A DNA stretch of 64,000 nt, from positions 3,410,001 to 3,474,000 of the forward strand of contig NZ_CP163302.1 in NCBI RefSeq assembly GCF_041022165.1, given 5' to 3'. Of the stretch, positions 28,281 through 37,299 are shown piece after piece; positions within the stretch are counted from its first letter, which is position 1; the number at the start of each line of letters is the position of its first letter. The notes beneath the pieces were generated by a model. That model searched no databases. It was not told the DNA's origin and was given only the letters and a program-made list of their open reading frames with translations. The translations under genes and the position numbers were made by a program. This stretch comes from Sinomonas sp. P10A9 (lineage in GTDB: Bacteria > Actinomycetota > Actinomycetes > Actinomycetales > Micrococcaceae).

Positions 28281-28316
28281 TTCCAAGATACAGAGAATAA
28301 TATCCGTAGTACGGAA
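28281..28316 (+). promoter_or_regulatory. paired IclR-type boxes before malic enzyme
   Basis: ATCCGTAGTACGGAA (28302-28316) contains the perfect palindrome TCCGTA-G-TACGGA. TTCCAAGATACAGAG (28281-28295) lies exactly 21 bp upstream. TAGACT at 28257-28262 may be the -10. Confidence 0.65.
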
Positions 28317-28357
28317 ACTTGATCGAGGCGGACGCCTCCCGACCCAAGGACGATTCA

Positions 28358-29740
28358 ATGGCGAGTCCCAGCCCAGGCAACTCCATCACCCTCCGCGTCG
28401 GAGCCCCGAGCCGCATCAGCATCACGAGCGAGCTCGCGGCCGCGGTGTCTGCCGCCGGCGCCCCCGTCACGGCGCTGGATGTGAGCGAGTCGCACCACGA
28501 CGAGCTCGTCGTCGACATCACGTGCAACACGACGTCCGAGCAGCACGCCGAGGAGGTGGCTGCCGCCCTCGAAGCACTCGAGGGCGTGACCGTCCGCAAG
28601 GTCTCCGACCGCACCTTCCTCATGCACCTGGGCGGAAAGCTCGAAGTCGTCCCGAAGGTTCCCCTGCGCAACCGGGACGACCTCTCGCGCGCCTACACCC
28701 CCGGCGTCGCCCGCGTATGCCTCGCGATCGCCGCGAATCCCGAAGATGCCCGCCGCCTCACGGTCAAGCGCAACACCGTCGCCGTGGTCACCGACGGCAC
28801 GGCGGTGCTCGGCCTCGGCGACATCGGGCCGGCCGCGGCGCTGCCCGTCATGGAAGGCAAGGCCGCGCTGTTCAAGCAGTTCGCCAACGTCGACGCGTGG
28901 CCGGTCTGCCTCGACACCAAGGACACCGAGGAGATCATCAGGATCGTCAAGGCGATCGCACCGGTCTACGGCGGGGTCAACCTCGAGGACATCGCGGCGC
29001 CGCGCTGCTTCGAGATCGAGGCCCGCCTGCGCGAGGAACTCGACATCCCGGTCTTCCATGACGACCAGCACGGCACGGCCATCGTGACCCTCGCCGCCCT
29101 CGTGAACGCGCTCAAGCTCGTGGGCAAGAAGATCGAGGACGTGCGCATCGTCGTCTCCGGCGTCGGCGCCGCGGGCAACGCGATCATCCAGCTCCTGCAG
29201 GCCCAGGGCGCGACAAACATCATCGCGTGCGACCGCAGGGGTGCGATTCACCGGGGCCAGGAGCTCACGGACGCACACCGCATCTGGATCGCGGAGAACA
29301 CGAACCCCGAGGGGTTCTCCGGCACGCTCGTCGAGGCACTGAAGGGCTCGGACGTGTTCATCGGCGTCTCGGCCCCGAATCTCTTCGGGCCCGACGCGGT
29401 GGCCACGATGGCCGAGGACTCGATCGTCTTCGCCATGGCGAACCCCGATCCGGAGACGGACCCCGTCGCCGCCGCGGACCACGCCGCAGTCGTCGCCACG
29501 GGGCGAAGTGACTTCCCGAACCAGATCAACAACGTCCTCGCGTTCCCCGGGGTCTTCCGTGGCCTGCTCGACGCTGGCGTGGCTGACATCACGCCTGCGA
29601 TGCTGGTGGCCGCAGCCCGGGCCATCGCCTCCCGCGTCTCCGACGAGGAGCTCAATGCGAGCTTCATCGTCCCGAGCGTCTTCGACCCGCACGTCGCCCA
29701 GGACGTGGCCGCGGCGATCGTGGCCGCGGCCAACGCCTAG
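28358..29740 (+). CDS. NAD-dependent malic enzyme with N-terminal ACT domain
   Basis: Oxidatively decarboxylates malate to pyruvate. Residues ~5-85 form an ACT-like regulatory domain; catalytic blocks are [40 protein letters not shown] (metal site) and [12 protein letters not shown] (nucleotide fold). 460 aa from ATG 28358, which has AAGGA 7 nt upstream. First gene of an operon with malate synthase, a DUF6986 protein and ureidoglycine aminohydrolase, so malate made from glyoxylate can be turned into pyruvate. Paired IclR-type boxes lie 42 bp upstream. Confidence 0.95.
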   Translation: MASPSPGNSITLRVGAPSRISITSELAAAVSAAGAPVTALDVSESHHDELVVDITCNTTSEQHAEEVAAALEALEGVTVRKVSDRTFLMHLGGKLEVVPKVPLRNRDDLSRAYTPGVARVCLAIAANPEDARRLTVKRNTVAVVTDGTAVLGLGDIGPAAALPVMEGKAALFKQFANVDAWPVCLDTKDTEEIIRIVKAIAPVYGGVNLEDIAAPRCFEIEARLREELDIPVFHDDQHGTAIVTLAALVNALKLVGKKIEDVRIVVSGVGAAGNAIIQLLQAQGATNIIACDRRGAIHRGQELTDAHRIWIAENTNPEGFSGTLVEALKGSDVFIGVSAPNLFGPDAVATMAEDSIVFAMANPDPETDPVAAADHAAVVATGRSDFPNQINNVLAFPGVFRGLLDAGVADITPAMLVAAARAIASRVSDEELNASFIVPSVFDPHVAQDVAAAIVAAANA

Positions 29741-29807
29741 ACCCGACAGAGTGACACCAGGCCCAGGGAGACCTCGGGCGTCCTGGAGAAGAAGGAGAGT
29801 GAGCACC

Positions 29808-31406
29808 ATGGCCATCACTGTGACCGACAAAGCGCCCATCGGGCGCGCCGACGAGATCCTCACCGACGAGGCGCTCGCCTTCGTCGAGGCCCTCCACGAG
29901 CGCTTCGCAGCGGAGCGCAACGCCCGGCTCGCGGCCCGCAAGGCCCGCCGCGACGAGGCGGCAAGCACGGGCAGGCTCGACTTCCTTCCCGAGACTGCGG
30001 ACATCCGCGCGGGCGACTGGAAGGTCGCCGAGGCCCCGGAGCCCCTCCTCGACCGCCGCGTGGAGATGACGGGCCCCGCGAGCCCGGCCAAGATGGCCAT
30101 CAATGCCCTCAACTCGGGCGCCAAGGTGTGGCTCGCCGACATGGAGGACGCCTCGAGCCCGCACTGGGCCAACGTGGTCGACTCCGTGCTCAACCTGCGC
30201 GACGCCGCGAAGGGCACGCTCTCGTACACCTCGCCCGAGGGCAAGGAGTACACGCTGCGCACGGACGCGCCGCTCGCCGTCGTGGTCACCCGCCCACGCG
30301 GCTGGCACATGGAGGAGCGCCACGTGACGGTCGACGGCGCGCCCGCCGTAGGCGCGCTCGTGGACTTCGGGCTGCACTTCTTCCACGTGGCCAAGCCCCT
30401 CATCGAGTCCGGCCGCGGCCCGTACTACTACCTCCCGAAGATGGAGAACCACCTCGAGGCGCGCCTCTGGAACGAGGTCTTCGTGTTCGCCCAGGACTAC
30501 CTCGGCATCCCCCAGGGGTCCGTGCGTGCCACGGTGCTCATCGAGACGATCCCCGCCGCATTCGAGATGGACGAGATCCTCTACGAGCTCCGCGACCACG
30601 CCTCGGGCCTCAACGCCGGCCGCTGGGACTACCTCTTCAGCATCATCAAGTTCTTCCGCGATGCGGGCGAGAAGTTCACCCTCCCCGACCGTGCCTCAGT
30701 AGCCATGACGGCTCCGTTCATGCGCGCCTACACCGAGCTCCTCGTCAAGACGTGCCACCACCGCGGAGCATTCGCGATGGGCGGCATGGCCGCGTTCATC
30801 CCGAACCGCAAGGAGCCCGAGATCACGGCCGCCGCGATCGAGAAGATCCGCGCCGACAAGACCCGCGAGGCCACGGACGGCTTCGACGGCTCGTGGGTGG
30901 CTCACCCGGACCTCGTGGCGACGTGCCGGGAGGTCTTCGACGCAGTCCTCGGCACCAGGCCGAACCAGGTGGACCGCCAGCGCCCCGAGGTCACCGTGAC
31001 GGCGGACCAGCTCCTGGACATCTCCTCCGCCGAGGGTCAGGCCACCGAGTCCGGCCTGCACCTCAACCTCTACGTCGCCGTCGCGTACACGGCCGTGTGG
31101 CTCTCGGGCAACGGTGCCGTCGCGATCCACAACCTCATGGAGGATGCCGCGACCGCGGAAATCTCGCGCTCCCAGGTGTGGCAGCAGATCAACAACCGGG
31201 TGGTCCTCACCGACACGGGCAACACCGTGACGCGCGAGCTCGTCGGGCAGATCCTCTCCGAAGAGACCGAGCGTCTGCGCGGCGAGGTCGACCCGACGGC
31301 GTTCTCGACGTTCTACGAGCCGGCGAGCCGCCTCATCGCGGACATCGTGCTCTCCGAGGACTACACGGACTTCCTCACCACCCCGGCCTACGAGCTGGTG
31401 GGCTGA
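29808..31406 (+). CDS. aceB: malate synthase A
   Basis: Condenses glyoxylate with acetyl-CoA to malate. At 532 aa it has the length of the A isoform. Hallmarks: GPASPAKMAINALNSGAKVW, LADMEDASSPHW (catalytic acid and metal site), LPKMENHLEARLW, KTCHHRGAFAMGGMAAFIP. Start ATG has GAAGGAGAG upstream. No isocitrate lyase is adjacent; the partners are purine-catabolic genes, so the glyoxylate probably comes from ureidoglycolate. The stop overlaps the next ATG. Confidence 0.96.
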   Translation: MAITVTDKAPIGRADEILTDEALAFVEALHERFAAERNARLAARKARRDEAASTGRLDFLPETADIRAGDWKVAEAPEPLLDRRVEMTGPASPAKMAINALNSGAKVWLADMEDASSPHWANVVDSVLNLRDAAKGTLSYTSPEGKEYTLRTDAPLAVVVTRPRGWHMEERHVTVDGAPAVGALVDFGLHFFHVAKPLIESGRGPYYYLPKMENHLEARLWNEVFVFAQDYLGIPQGSVRATVLIETIPAAFEMDEILYELRDHASGLNAGRWDYLFSIIKFFRDAGEKFTLPDRASVAMTAPFMRAYTELLVKTCHHRGAFAMGGMAAFIPNRKEPEITAAAIEKIRADKTREATDGFDGSWVAHPDLVATCREVFDAVLGTRPNQVDRQRPEVTVTADQLLDISSAEGQATESGLHLNLYVAVAYTAVWLSGNGAVAIHNLMEDAATAEISRSQVWQQINNRVVLTDTGNTVTRELVGQILSEETERLRGEVDPTAFSTFYEPASRLIADIVLSEDYTDFLTTPAYELVG

Positions 31407-32743
31407 TGAGCGCGCCCCACGCGGAAATGGGTCCGCCGGCCAGCGTGTTCGGCGACGCCGACCTCGCCCGCATCGATGCCAGCCTCGCCGACACCGACCG
31501 GCTCCTCGCCGACGGGTACCCCGGCGATGCGGGGACACGCCAGCCCATCCACACGGTCTACGTGCCCGCGGACCGCTTCAGCCCGCAGCTCGCTGCGGAC
31601 TGGGGCTCCGCGGCGCTCGCTGCCGCGGACGAAGCCGGCGGCATCGAGGCGCTGGCCCGCCGCGTGGGACTCGCCCCCGACCTTGCGGCGCAGGTCGCCC
31701 CACGCGTCGAGGCGAAACTGCGGCTCGAACCGATCGAGGACCTTCGCATCGACTTCGAGGACGGCTACCTCGCCCCGGGCAAGGCGGCCAGGTCAGGGGG
31801 TGACCCTGACGCCGTCGAGGACGCCGAGGCGGTCCTCGCCGCTGACCGGGTCCTCGCCGCCGCTGACGCCGGGAGCACGACGCCGTTCATCGGCATCCGC
31901 TTCAAGTGCTTCGAGGAGCCCACGCGTCGCCGTGGCCTCCGCACGCTCGAGCTCTTCGTGTCCCGGCTCGTCCAACGGCTCGGCCCAGCAGGCCTCCCGA
32001 AGGGCCTCATCCTCACGCTGCCCAAGGTCACCACGGTCGATCAGGTCAAGGCGATGGTGTTCGCCGTCGAACGCCTCGAATCCTCCTTGGGGCTGGCCCC
32101 GGGCCGTCTCGGCTTCGAGGTCCAGGTCGAGACGCCGCAGATCATCATCGGTCCCGACGGAACCCACCCCGTGGCCCAGCTCCCCCACATCGCGGACCAG
32201 CGCATCACCGCCCTGCACTACGGTACGTACGACTACTCGGCCTCGCTGCAGATCGCCGCGGCGTACCAGTCGATGGAACACCCCGCGGCAGACTTCGCCA
32301 AGGAAGTCATGCAGCTGGCCGTGGCCGGGACGGGCATCCGCCTCTCGGACGGCTCCACCAATGTGGTCCCGCTCGGCGACGCCGCCCAGCGCGAGGCTGC
32401 ATGGGAGCTGCATGCCCGGCTCGTGCGCCGCTCCCTCGAGCGCGGTTACTACCAGGGCTGGGACCTGCACGCGCACCAGCTGCCCACCCGGTACATCGCC
32501 ACGTACGCGTTCTACCGCGAGGGCCTCGGGGCCGCGACGACGCGCCTGCGCAACTACGTGGACCAGACCGTGGGCGCCGTCCTCGACGAGCCGGCCACGG
32601 CCCGCGCACTCGCCGCCTTCGTGCTGCGCGGCGTCCAATGCGGTGCGGTCGGTGCGGATGAGGTCCTCGCCTCAACCGGGCTCGGTGAGCCCGAGCTCAC
32701 CCGCCTCGCCCACCCGCGCCTCGCGCACAGCACCCCGAACTGA
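31406..32743 (+). CDS. DUF6986 / HpcH-HpaI aldolase-like protein
   Basis: A 445-aa protein with a TIM-barrel pattern like citrate lyase beta-chain and HpcH/HpaI aldolases: EDLRIDFEDGYLAPG (acidic metal-binding residues), IGIRFKCFEEPTRRR, LPKGLILTLPKVTTV, GFEVQVETPQIII and ALHYGTYDYSASL. Its ATG overlaps the malate synthase stop (TGATG), and ureidoglycine aminohydrolase follows 15 bp later. A divalent-metal lyase or aldolase on a glyoxylate- or pyruvate-like acid is likely. It could supply a step of allantoin or glyoxylate breakdown for which no gene is recognised here; that is speculation. Confidence 0.8.
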   Translation: MSAPHAEMGPPASVFGDADLARIDASLADTDRLLADGYPGDAGTRQPIHTVYVPADRFSPQLAADWGSAALAAADEAGGIEALARRVGLAPDLAAQVAPRVEAKLRLEPIEDLRIDFEDGYLAPGKAARSGGDPDAVEDAEAVLAADRVLAAADAGSTTPFIGIRFKCFEEPTRRRGLRTLELFVSRLVQRLGPAGLPKGLILTLPKVTTVDQVKAMVFAVERLESSLGLAPGRLGFEVQVETPQIIIGPDGTHPVAQLPHIADQRITALHYGTYDYSASLQIAAAYQSMEHPAADFAKEVMQLAVAGTGIRLSDGSTNVVPLGDAAQREAAWELHARLVRRSLERGYYQGWDLHAHQLPTRYIATYAFYREGLGAATTRLRNYVDQTVGAVLDEPATARALAAFVLRGVQCGAVGADEVLASTGLGEPELTRLAHPRLAHSTPN

Positions 32744-32758
32744 TCTAGGAGTCCCCCC

Positions 32759-33589
32759 ATGGACAAGTACTACTACCCTGAAGGCGGCTTGCCGCCCCAG
32801 ACGCACCTCACCACCGAGCGCGCCATCGTGACCGAGGCGTACACCGTCATCCCCAAGGGCGTCCTGACGGACATCGTCACGTCCAACCTGCCGGGCTTTA
32901 CGAAGACGCGCTCCTGGATCATCGCCCGTCCCATCTCCGGGTTCGCCACGACGTTCTCCCAGCTCATCGTCGAGATCGCCCCCGGGGGCGGGGCCCCGAA
33001 GGCGGAGTTCGAGGCCGGCGTCGAAGGCGTCGTGTTCGTCGTCAAGGGCACCGTCAACCTGACCCTCAACGGCGAGCTTCACGAGCTCGGGGAGGGCGGC
33101 TACGCCTACCTCGCCGCGGGCGACGAGTGGGGCCTCGCGAACGTCTCCGACGAGATCGTCTCCTTCCACTGGATCCGGAAGGCCTACGAGCGGCTCCCGG
33201 GCTACGAGGCCAAGAGCTTCGTCACATCCGACGCCGAAGTGGCCCCGCGCGAGATGCCGGACGTCAACGGCGTCTGGAAGACCACGCGGTTCGCTGACCC
33301 CGACGACCTCGCGCACGACATGCACGTGAACATCGTGACGTTCCAGCCCGGCGGGGTCATTCCGTTCCCGGAGACCCACGTCATGGAGCACGGCCTGTAC
33401 GTGCTGTCCGGCAAGGCCATGTACCTGCTCAACAACGACTGGGTCGAGGTCGAGGCCGGCGACTTCATGTGGCTGCGGGCCTTCTGTCCCCAGGCCTGCT
33501 ACGCGGGCGGCCCCGGCGAGTTCCGCTACCTCCTCTACAAGGACGTCAACCGCCAGGTGAAGCTCACGGGGCAACCGCTCTCAGGGTGA
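32759..33589 (+). CDS. allE: (S)-ureidoglycine aminohydrolase
   Basis: A 276-aa bicupin that releases ammonia from (S)-ureidoglycine to give (S)-ureidoglycolate in allantoin degradation. N-terminal cupin: GVEGVVFVVKGTVNLTLNG. C-terminal cupin: FPETHVMEHGLYVLSGKAM (Glu and His metal ligands), DFMWLRAFCPQACYAGG, FRYLLYKDVNRQVKL at the end, as in E. coli YlbA/AllE. Start ATG with CTAGGAG upstream. Last gene of the malic-enzyme operon. An allantoate-hydrolysing enzyme making its substrate is not seen in the window. Confidence 0.93.
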   Translation: MDKYYYPEGGLPPQTHLTTERAIVTEAYTVIPKGVLTDIVTSNLPGFTKTRSWIIARPISGFATTFSQLIVEIAPGGGAPKAEFEAGVEGVVFVVKGTVNLTLNGELHELGEGGYAYLAAGDEWGLANVSDEIVSFHWIRKAYERLPGYEAKSFVTSDAEVAPREMPDVNGVWKTTRFADPDDLAHDMHVNIVTFQPGGVIPFPETHVMEHGLYVLSGKAMYLLNNDWVEVEAGDFMWLRAFCPQACYAGGPGEFRYLLYKDVNRQVKLTGQPLSG

Positions 33590-33602
33590 CCCGCGCGTTG
33601 GC

Positions 33603-34103
33603 TCACCGCGCACGACGGCGCGCACTCGCCGTCGTGCGCCCGTCCGCGCTCGCCTCGAGAACGCTCAGGCCCCGCCCGAACGACTGCGCGACCGGCCTCC
33701 CTCCGCTCCTACGGACCATCGCGCAGATCAGCCGCCCCATGAAGCCGCTGCCCACACGGTTCCACGCGATGTGGACGATGCTCCCGGCACCCTCCGGGCT
33801 GATCGTGGCGCTGACGTAGCTGCCCGGCTCCGAGAAATTGCTCGCCCTGACCGTCCAGCGCACGGTGTGCGGATCCGAGAAGTCGTACTCCTCGCGTGCC
33901 CACACCCTTCCTCCAGGGCCTTTGCTGCCCTCGCGGATCTCGGCGCACGTCGCTCCGACCGAGTAGACCTCGTAGAGCGACGGCTCGATCGCAGGCCACA
34001 GCTCGGGGCGGCGGGGCGAGAAGTCGAGGAGCGCGCTGCGGACGCTCTCGGGTGCCGCGGTGGTGTGGAGGTCGAATTCGACGGGTGCTGGGTCGGTGTT
34101 CAT
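33603..34103 (-). CDS. SRPBCC family protein
   Basis: A 166-aa protein with the START-like pattern: VEFDLHTTAAPESVRSALLDF, WPAIEPSLYEVYSVG, VRWTVRASNFSEPGSYV and IVHIAWNRVGSGFMGRLI. It probably binds a hydrophobic ligand. Start ATG 34103 is chosen because the fold begins right after; ATG 34139 is possible; neither has a clear ribosome site. Its last codons contain the ACGACGGCG hairpin that may terminate the convergent allE operon, whose stop is only 13 bp away. Confidence 0.72.
   Translation of the reverse strand: MNTDPAPVEFDLHTTAAPESVRSALLDFSPRRPELWPAIEPSLYEVYSVGATCAEIREGSKGPGGRVWAREEYDFSDPHTVRWTVRASNFSEPGSYVSATISPEGAGSIVHIAWNRVGSGFMGRLICAMVRRSGGRPVAQSFGRGLSVLEASADGRTTASARRRAR
33608..33639. 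terminator. ACGACGGCG hairpin, copy 1
   Basis: Perfect 13-bp stem GCGCACGACGGCG / CGCCGTCGTGCGC with a CGCACT loop, inside the 3' coding end of the SRPBCC gene and just after allE. The same hairpin recurs at 39551, 46997 and 49173. Confidence 0.75.
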
Positions 34104-34148
34104 GAGTCCAGAATCCGTCGCCGGCCGGGGACTCGGCATCGCGCGATC

Positions 34149-34223
34149 GCGCTATCATTCAGTCCCGGTCATTCAGTCCTGGTCATTCAGTTCCGGTCAT
34201 TCAGTCCCGAGACTTGATAGCGC
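34149..34223. repeat. four 14-bp iterons flanked by 8-bp inverted repeats
   Basis: TCATTCAGTCCCGG-type units at 34155, 34169, 34183 and 34197, exactly 14 bp each. They are enclosed by GCGCTATC (34149-34156) and GATAGCGC (34216-34223), a perfect inverted pair. Located between the SRPBCC start and the PaiB-like stop. Confidence 0.9.
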
Positions 34224-34231
34224 AGCCCCCA

Positions 34232-34837
34232 TCAGCGTTCCGGGTACACGCGCCGCATCTCGCCCGCGAGCGCGGGATTAGTCTCCTCGAGGTGGTCGAT
34301 CACGTTCCGCACCACCTCGGGGTTCTTGTTCTGGCTGAGCTTGGCGCGCGCGTCGAACCGGGTCACACGGACGCGCAGCCCCGCAGTGCCCCTCGCGATC
34401 CGGCGCGTTCCGGCCTCGTCCTCGCCCAGATGCCGACCGCCCGCCCGGTGCTGCTCGAAGTGGTCGGTGAGCCGGCCGAGCATCTCGTAGTTCTCGTCGT
34501 CGGTGAGGATCTCGGGGACGCCGTAGAGGTGGGCCGTGACGTGGTTCCACGTCGGCACGAGGTCGCCCGGTGCGTACCAGCTGGGCGAGACGTAGTCGTG
34601 CGGGCCCTGGATGACGACGAGGATCTCGTGCTGCCCGAGCTCGTGGAGCTCGTCGTCGGGCCTGCCGAAGTGGCTCAGGATCGTGATGTCCTCCGCGTCC
34701 TCGTCCAGGAGCACGGGGTAGTGCGACGCGACGAGGCCGTTGCCCGTGGCCGAGACGAAGGTTGCCCAGGGGTGGTGCCGGATGAGGCGTTTGACCTCGT
34801 CCGGGTCTGTCATGAGGTAGCGCGGGGTGTATCGCAT
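34232..34837 (-). CDS. PaiB-type FMN-binding protein
   Basis: A 201-aa FMN_bind_2 family protein: MRYTPRYLMTDPDEVKRLI, HPWATFVSATGNGLVASHYP, GPHDYVSPSWYAPGDLVPTWNHVTAHLYG in two runs, and a C-terminal KLSQNKNPEVVRNVIDHL. Homologues include B. subtilis PaiB, linked to negative control of sporulation and protease genes; a flavin-dependent enzymatic role is also possible. The ATG overlaps the EamA stop (TGATG), so the two are one operon. Confidence 0.88.
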   Translation of the reverse strand: MRYTPRYLMTDPDEVKRLIRHHPWATFVSATGNGLVASHYPVLLDEDAEDITILSHFGRPDDELHELGQHEILVVIQGPHDYVSPSWYAPGDLVPTWNHVTAHLYGVPEILTDDENYEMLGRLTDHFEQHRAGGRHLGEDEAGTRRIARGTAGLRVRVTRFDARAKLSQNKNPEVVRNVIDHLEETNPALAGEMRRVYPER

Positions 34838-35763
34838 CAGGAGGGATCCCTTCGGCCGAGGCGGGTGCGGACGGCGAGTGCCGCGCACAGGATGACGGCA
34901 AGGCCGCCCATGACGGTGGCGGGCGTCAGCTGCTCGCCGAGGATCAGCGCGGCCCACAGGATGCTGAGCACCGGCTGGACGAGCTGGATCTGGCTCACCC
35001 GTGTCATCGGGCCGATCGCGAGGCCGCGGTACCACGCGAAGAAGCCCAGGAACATGCTGACGACCGCGAGGTAGGCGAAGGCAAGCCACTGGATCCCGGA
35101 GGCATTCGGCGGGTGCTCGGCCACCGAGACGGCGGTGAACACGGCCATGGGCGGTGCAGCCAGGACCAGCGCCCACGAGACGGTCTGCCACGAGCCTAGC
35201 TCGCGGGCGAGAATGCCTCCCTCGGCGTACCCGATCGCGGCGGCGGCCACGGCCCCGAAGAGCAGCAGGTCCGCCACGGTGAGCCCTCCGAGGCCGCGGC
35301 CTGTCAGCGCCGCGAAGACGACCGTAACCGCGGCGCCGAGGGCTGCGAGGACCCAGAACGACCGCGCGGGACGCTCTCGGCCGCGGAGCACCGCGGCGAC
35401 GGCCGTCGCCGCCGGAAGCAGGCCGATGACGACGGCGCCGTGGCTCGCGGGCGCCGTCGTGAGCGCGTAGGAGCTCAGCAGCGGAAACCCGACGACGACG
35501 CCCGCAGCCACCACCAGCAGCCGCGCCCACTGCACCCCGGATGGCCAGCGCTCGCGGGCCATGAGGAGCGCGACTCCCGCGAGCGCCGCCGCGAGGACGG
35601 CCCGCGCCGACCCGATGAACAGGGGCGCGAGCGAACCGGCTGCGAGGCGGGTGAAGGGGACAGTGAAGGAGAAGGCGACGACGCCGATGGCGCCCCATCC
35701 CAAGCCCGATCGGGAGGGTAACGCTTGGCGATCCTTTACGATAACGCTACTATGTCCTGTCAT
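34837..35763 (-). CDS. EamA/DMT-family transporter
   Basis: A ~308-aa protein with ten hydrophobic segments in two repeated halves, including WGAIGVVAFSFTVPFTRLAAG at the start and PVLSILWAALILGEQLTPATV near the end, the usual EamA closing helix. Drug/metabolite exporters of this type move amino acids or small metabolites. ATG 35763 overlaps the ATG of the divergent MocR gene within the tetranucleotide CATG. No ribosome site is visible, so a leaderless mRNA or a later start is possible. Confidence 0.85.
   Translation of the reverse strand: MTGHSSVIVKDRQALPSRSGLGWGAIGVVAFSFTVPFTRLAAGSLAPLFIGSARAVLAAALAGVALLMARERWPSGVQWARLLVVAAGVVVGFPLLSSYALTTAPASHGAVVIGLLPAATAVAAVLRGRERPARSFWVLAALGAAVTVVFAALTGRGLGGLTVADLLLFGAVAAAAIGYAEGGILARELGSWQTVSWALVLAAPPMAVFTAVSVAEHPPNASGIQWLAFAYLAVVSMFLGFFAWYRGLAIGPMTRVSQIQLVQPVLSILWAALILGEQLTPATVMGGLAVILCAALAVRTRLGRRDPS
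35725..35753 (+). promoter_or_regulatory. leaderless promoter of the MocR-type gene
   Basis: TTGGCG (35725-35730), 17-bp spacer, TACTAT (35748-35753). Transcription would begin at about 35760-35762, on the ATG itself. The related strings ATAACGCTA (35741-35749) and AACGATAG (on either side of the start) may be MocR sites. Confidence 0.6.
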
Positions 35764-37171
35764 GATCAACGATAGCACCGAGCGCATTGCGGCGGAATTG
35801 CGCACGTGGATCTCCAAGGCACCGGCAGGTGCCCGCGTCCCGTCGAACCGCGCGCTCTCGGCGCAGTACGGGGCAAGCCCTGTGACCGTCCAGAAGGCCA
35901 TGAGCCGGCTCGCCTCCGCGGGCCTCATCGAGAGCCGCCCCGGGGTGGGGACGTTCGTGCGCGCCGCGCGCACAGTCCGTCCAGCCGACTACTCCTGGCA
36001 GACGGCGGCGCTCGGCGCACCGCCGTCGCGGATCCCCACGCTGTCCTCGACGCAGCGCGCCGTTGCCCCGGACGCGATCGCGCTGCACTCCGGCTACCCC
36101 GCGCGGGAGCTCCTTCCCGAGCGGCTCGTGCGCTCCGCGCTCGCCCGGGCGGCGCGGACCGACGCGGCGATGACACGCTCCCCCGCCGCAGGGATGCCGC
36201 AGCTCCAAGAATGGTTCGCTGGCGAGCTCGCGGAGGCGGGTCCGGTCGGCATTGCTCCCCCGACGGCGCGCGACGTCCTGATCCTCTCCGGCAGCCAGAG
36301 CGGGCTCAGCTCGATCTTCCGCGCGATCGTGGGACCGGGCCAGCCGCTGCTCATCGAGTCCCCGACGTATTGGGGCGCGATCCTCGCCGCAGCCCAGGCG
36401 GGGGTCACACTCGTCCCGATCCCGTCCGGGCCGGAGGGTCCCGCGGTTGACGACGTCGTGCGGGCATTCGACGAGACCGGGGCGAGGGCCTTCTACGCCC
36501 AGCCGACCTATGCCAACCCGAATGGTGCCCAGTGGCGGCCCGAACTCGGGCGCGCGGTGCTCGATGCCGTCCGCGAGCGCGGCGCCTTCCTCATCGAAGA
36601 CGACTGGGCGCATGACCTGTCCATCGACTCGGACCCGCACCCGATCGCCGCCCGTGACGACGATGGCCACGTGGTATACCTCCGCTCGCTCACGAAGAGC
36701 GTCTCGCCCGCCCTGCGGGTCGCCGCGGCAGTGGCGAGGGGCCCGGCGCGCGAACGCATCCTCGCGGACCGCGCGGCGGAGTCCATGTACGTGTCCGGCC
36801 TGCTCCAGGCCGCAGCGCTTGACGTCGTGACCCAGCCCGCGTGGCACACGCACCTCCGTCGACTCCGCGATCAGCTCCGTGGCCGCCGCGACCTCCTGCT
36901 CGGCAGCCTCCAGCGCGAGGCACCCGAGGCTTATGTGGAGCGGACGCCCCTCGGCGGGCTGAACCTGTGGGCGCGGCTCCCGGACGGCACCGATGCCGAT
37001 CTGTTGGCCAGGGTGTGCGAGACGCGGGGGCTGATCGTGGCGCCGGGCGCGGAATGGTTCCCGGGGGAGCCATCGGGCCCCCACATCCGGCTCAACTACT
37101 CGGGGCCGAACGCCGAGCGGTTCCCCGAGGCCGCCCGCATCCTCGGGGACGCGCTGCGCAGCCTCGGGTGA
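35762..37171 (+). CDS. MocR-type GntR/aminotransferase regulator
   Basis: A 469-aa fusion of an N-terminal GntR winged helix (PSNRALSAQYGASPVTVQKA, then SRPGVGTFV) and a fold-type I PLP aminotransferase domain with GSQSGLSSIFRAIVGPG, YAQPTYANPNGAQW and the Lys in RSLTKSVSPALR. PdxR, GabR and TauR are examples; the PLP domain senses an amine or vitamin. The start codon overlaps that of the divergent EamA exporter, so it probably regulates that gene and itself. No ribosome site precedes the ATG; the -10 position implies a leaderless transcript. Confidence 0.93.
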   Translation: MINDSTERIAAELRTWISKAPAGARVPSNRALSAQYGASPVTVQKAMSRLASAGLIESRPGVGTFVRAARTVRPADYSWQTAALGAPPSRIPTLSSTQRAVAPDAIALHSGYPARELLPERLVRSALARAARTDAAMTRSPAAGMPQLQEWFAGELAEAGPVGIAPPTARDVLILSGSQSGLSSIFRAIVGPGQPLLIESPTYWGAILAAAQAGVTLVPIPSGPEGPAVDDVVRAFDETGARAFYAQPTYANPNGAQWRPELGRAVLDAVRERGAFLIEDDWAHDLSIDSDPHPIAARDDDGHVVYLRSLTKSVSPALRVAAAVARGPARERILADRAAESMYVSGLLQAAALDVVTQPAWHTHLRRLRDQLRGRRDLLLGSLQREAPEAYVERTPLGGLNLWARLPDGTDADLLARVCETRGLIVAPGAEWFPGEPSGPHIRLNYSGPNAERFPEAARILGDALRSLG

Positions 37172-37257
37172 TTTCCTCGGTCCCCGTCTGCGGGTTCGCT
37201 TGACCATGGGCACAGGATTGCGGCGCCGCCTGCGCGTGGCGGGCCGTCCCAACACGC

Positions 37258-37299
37258 GCGATGCGGGGTCACCTCCCCGCGATGCGGAGTCAGCCGCCC
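37258..37299. repeat. two 21-nt degenerate repeats of the GGGGTCA type
   Basis: GCGATGCGGGGTCACCTCCC and GCGATGCGGAGTCAGCCGCC begin at 37258 and 37279, period 21, in the convergent gap and into the 3' end of the next minus-strand gene. Confidence 0.6.
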
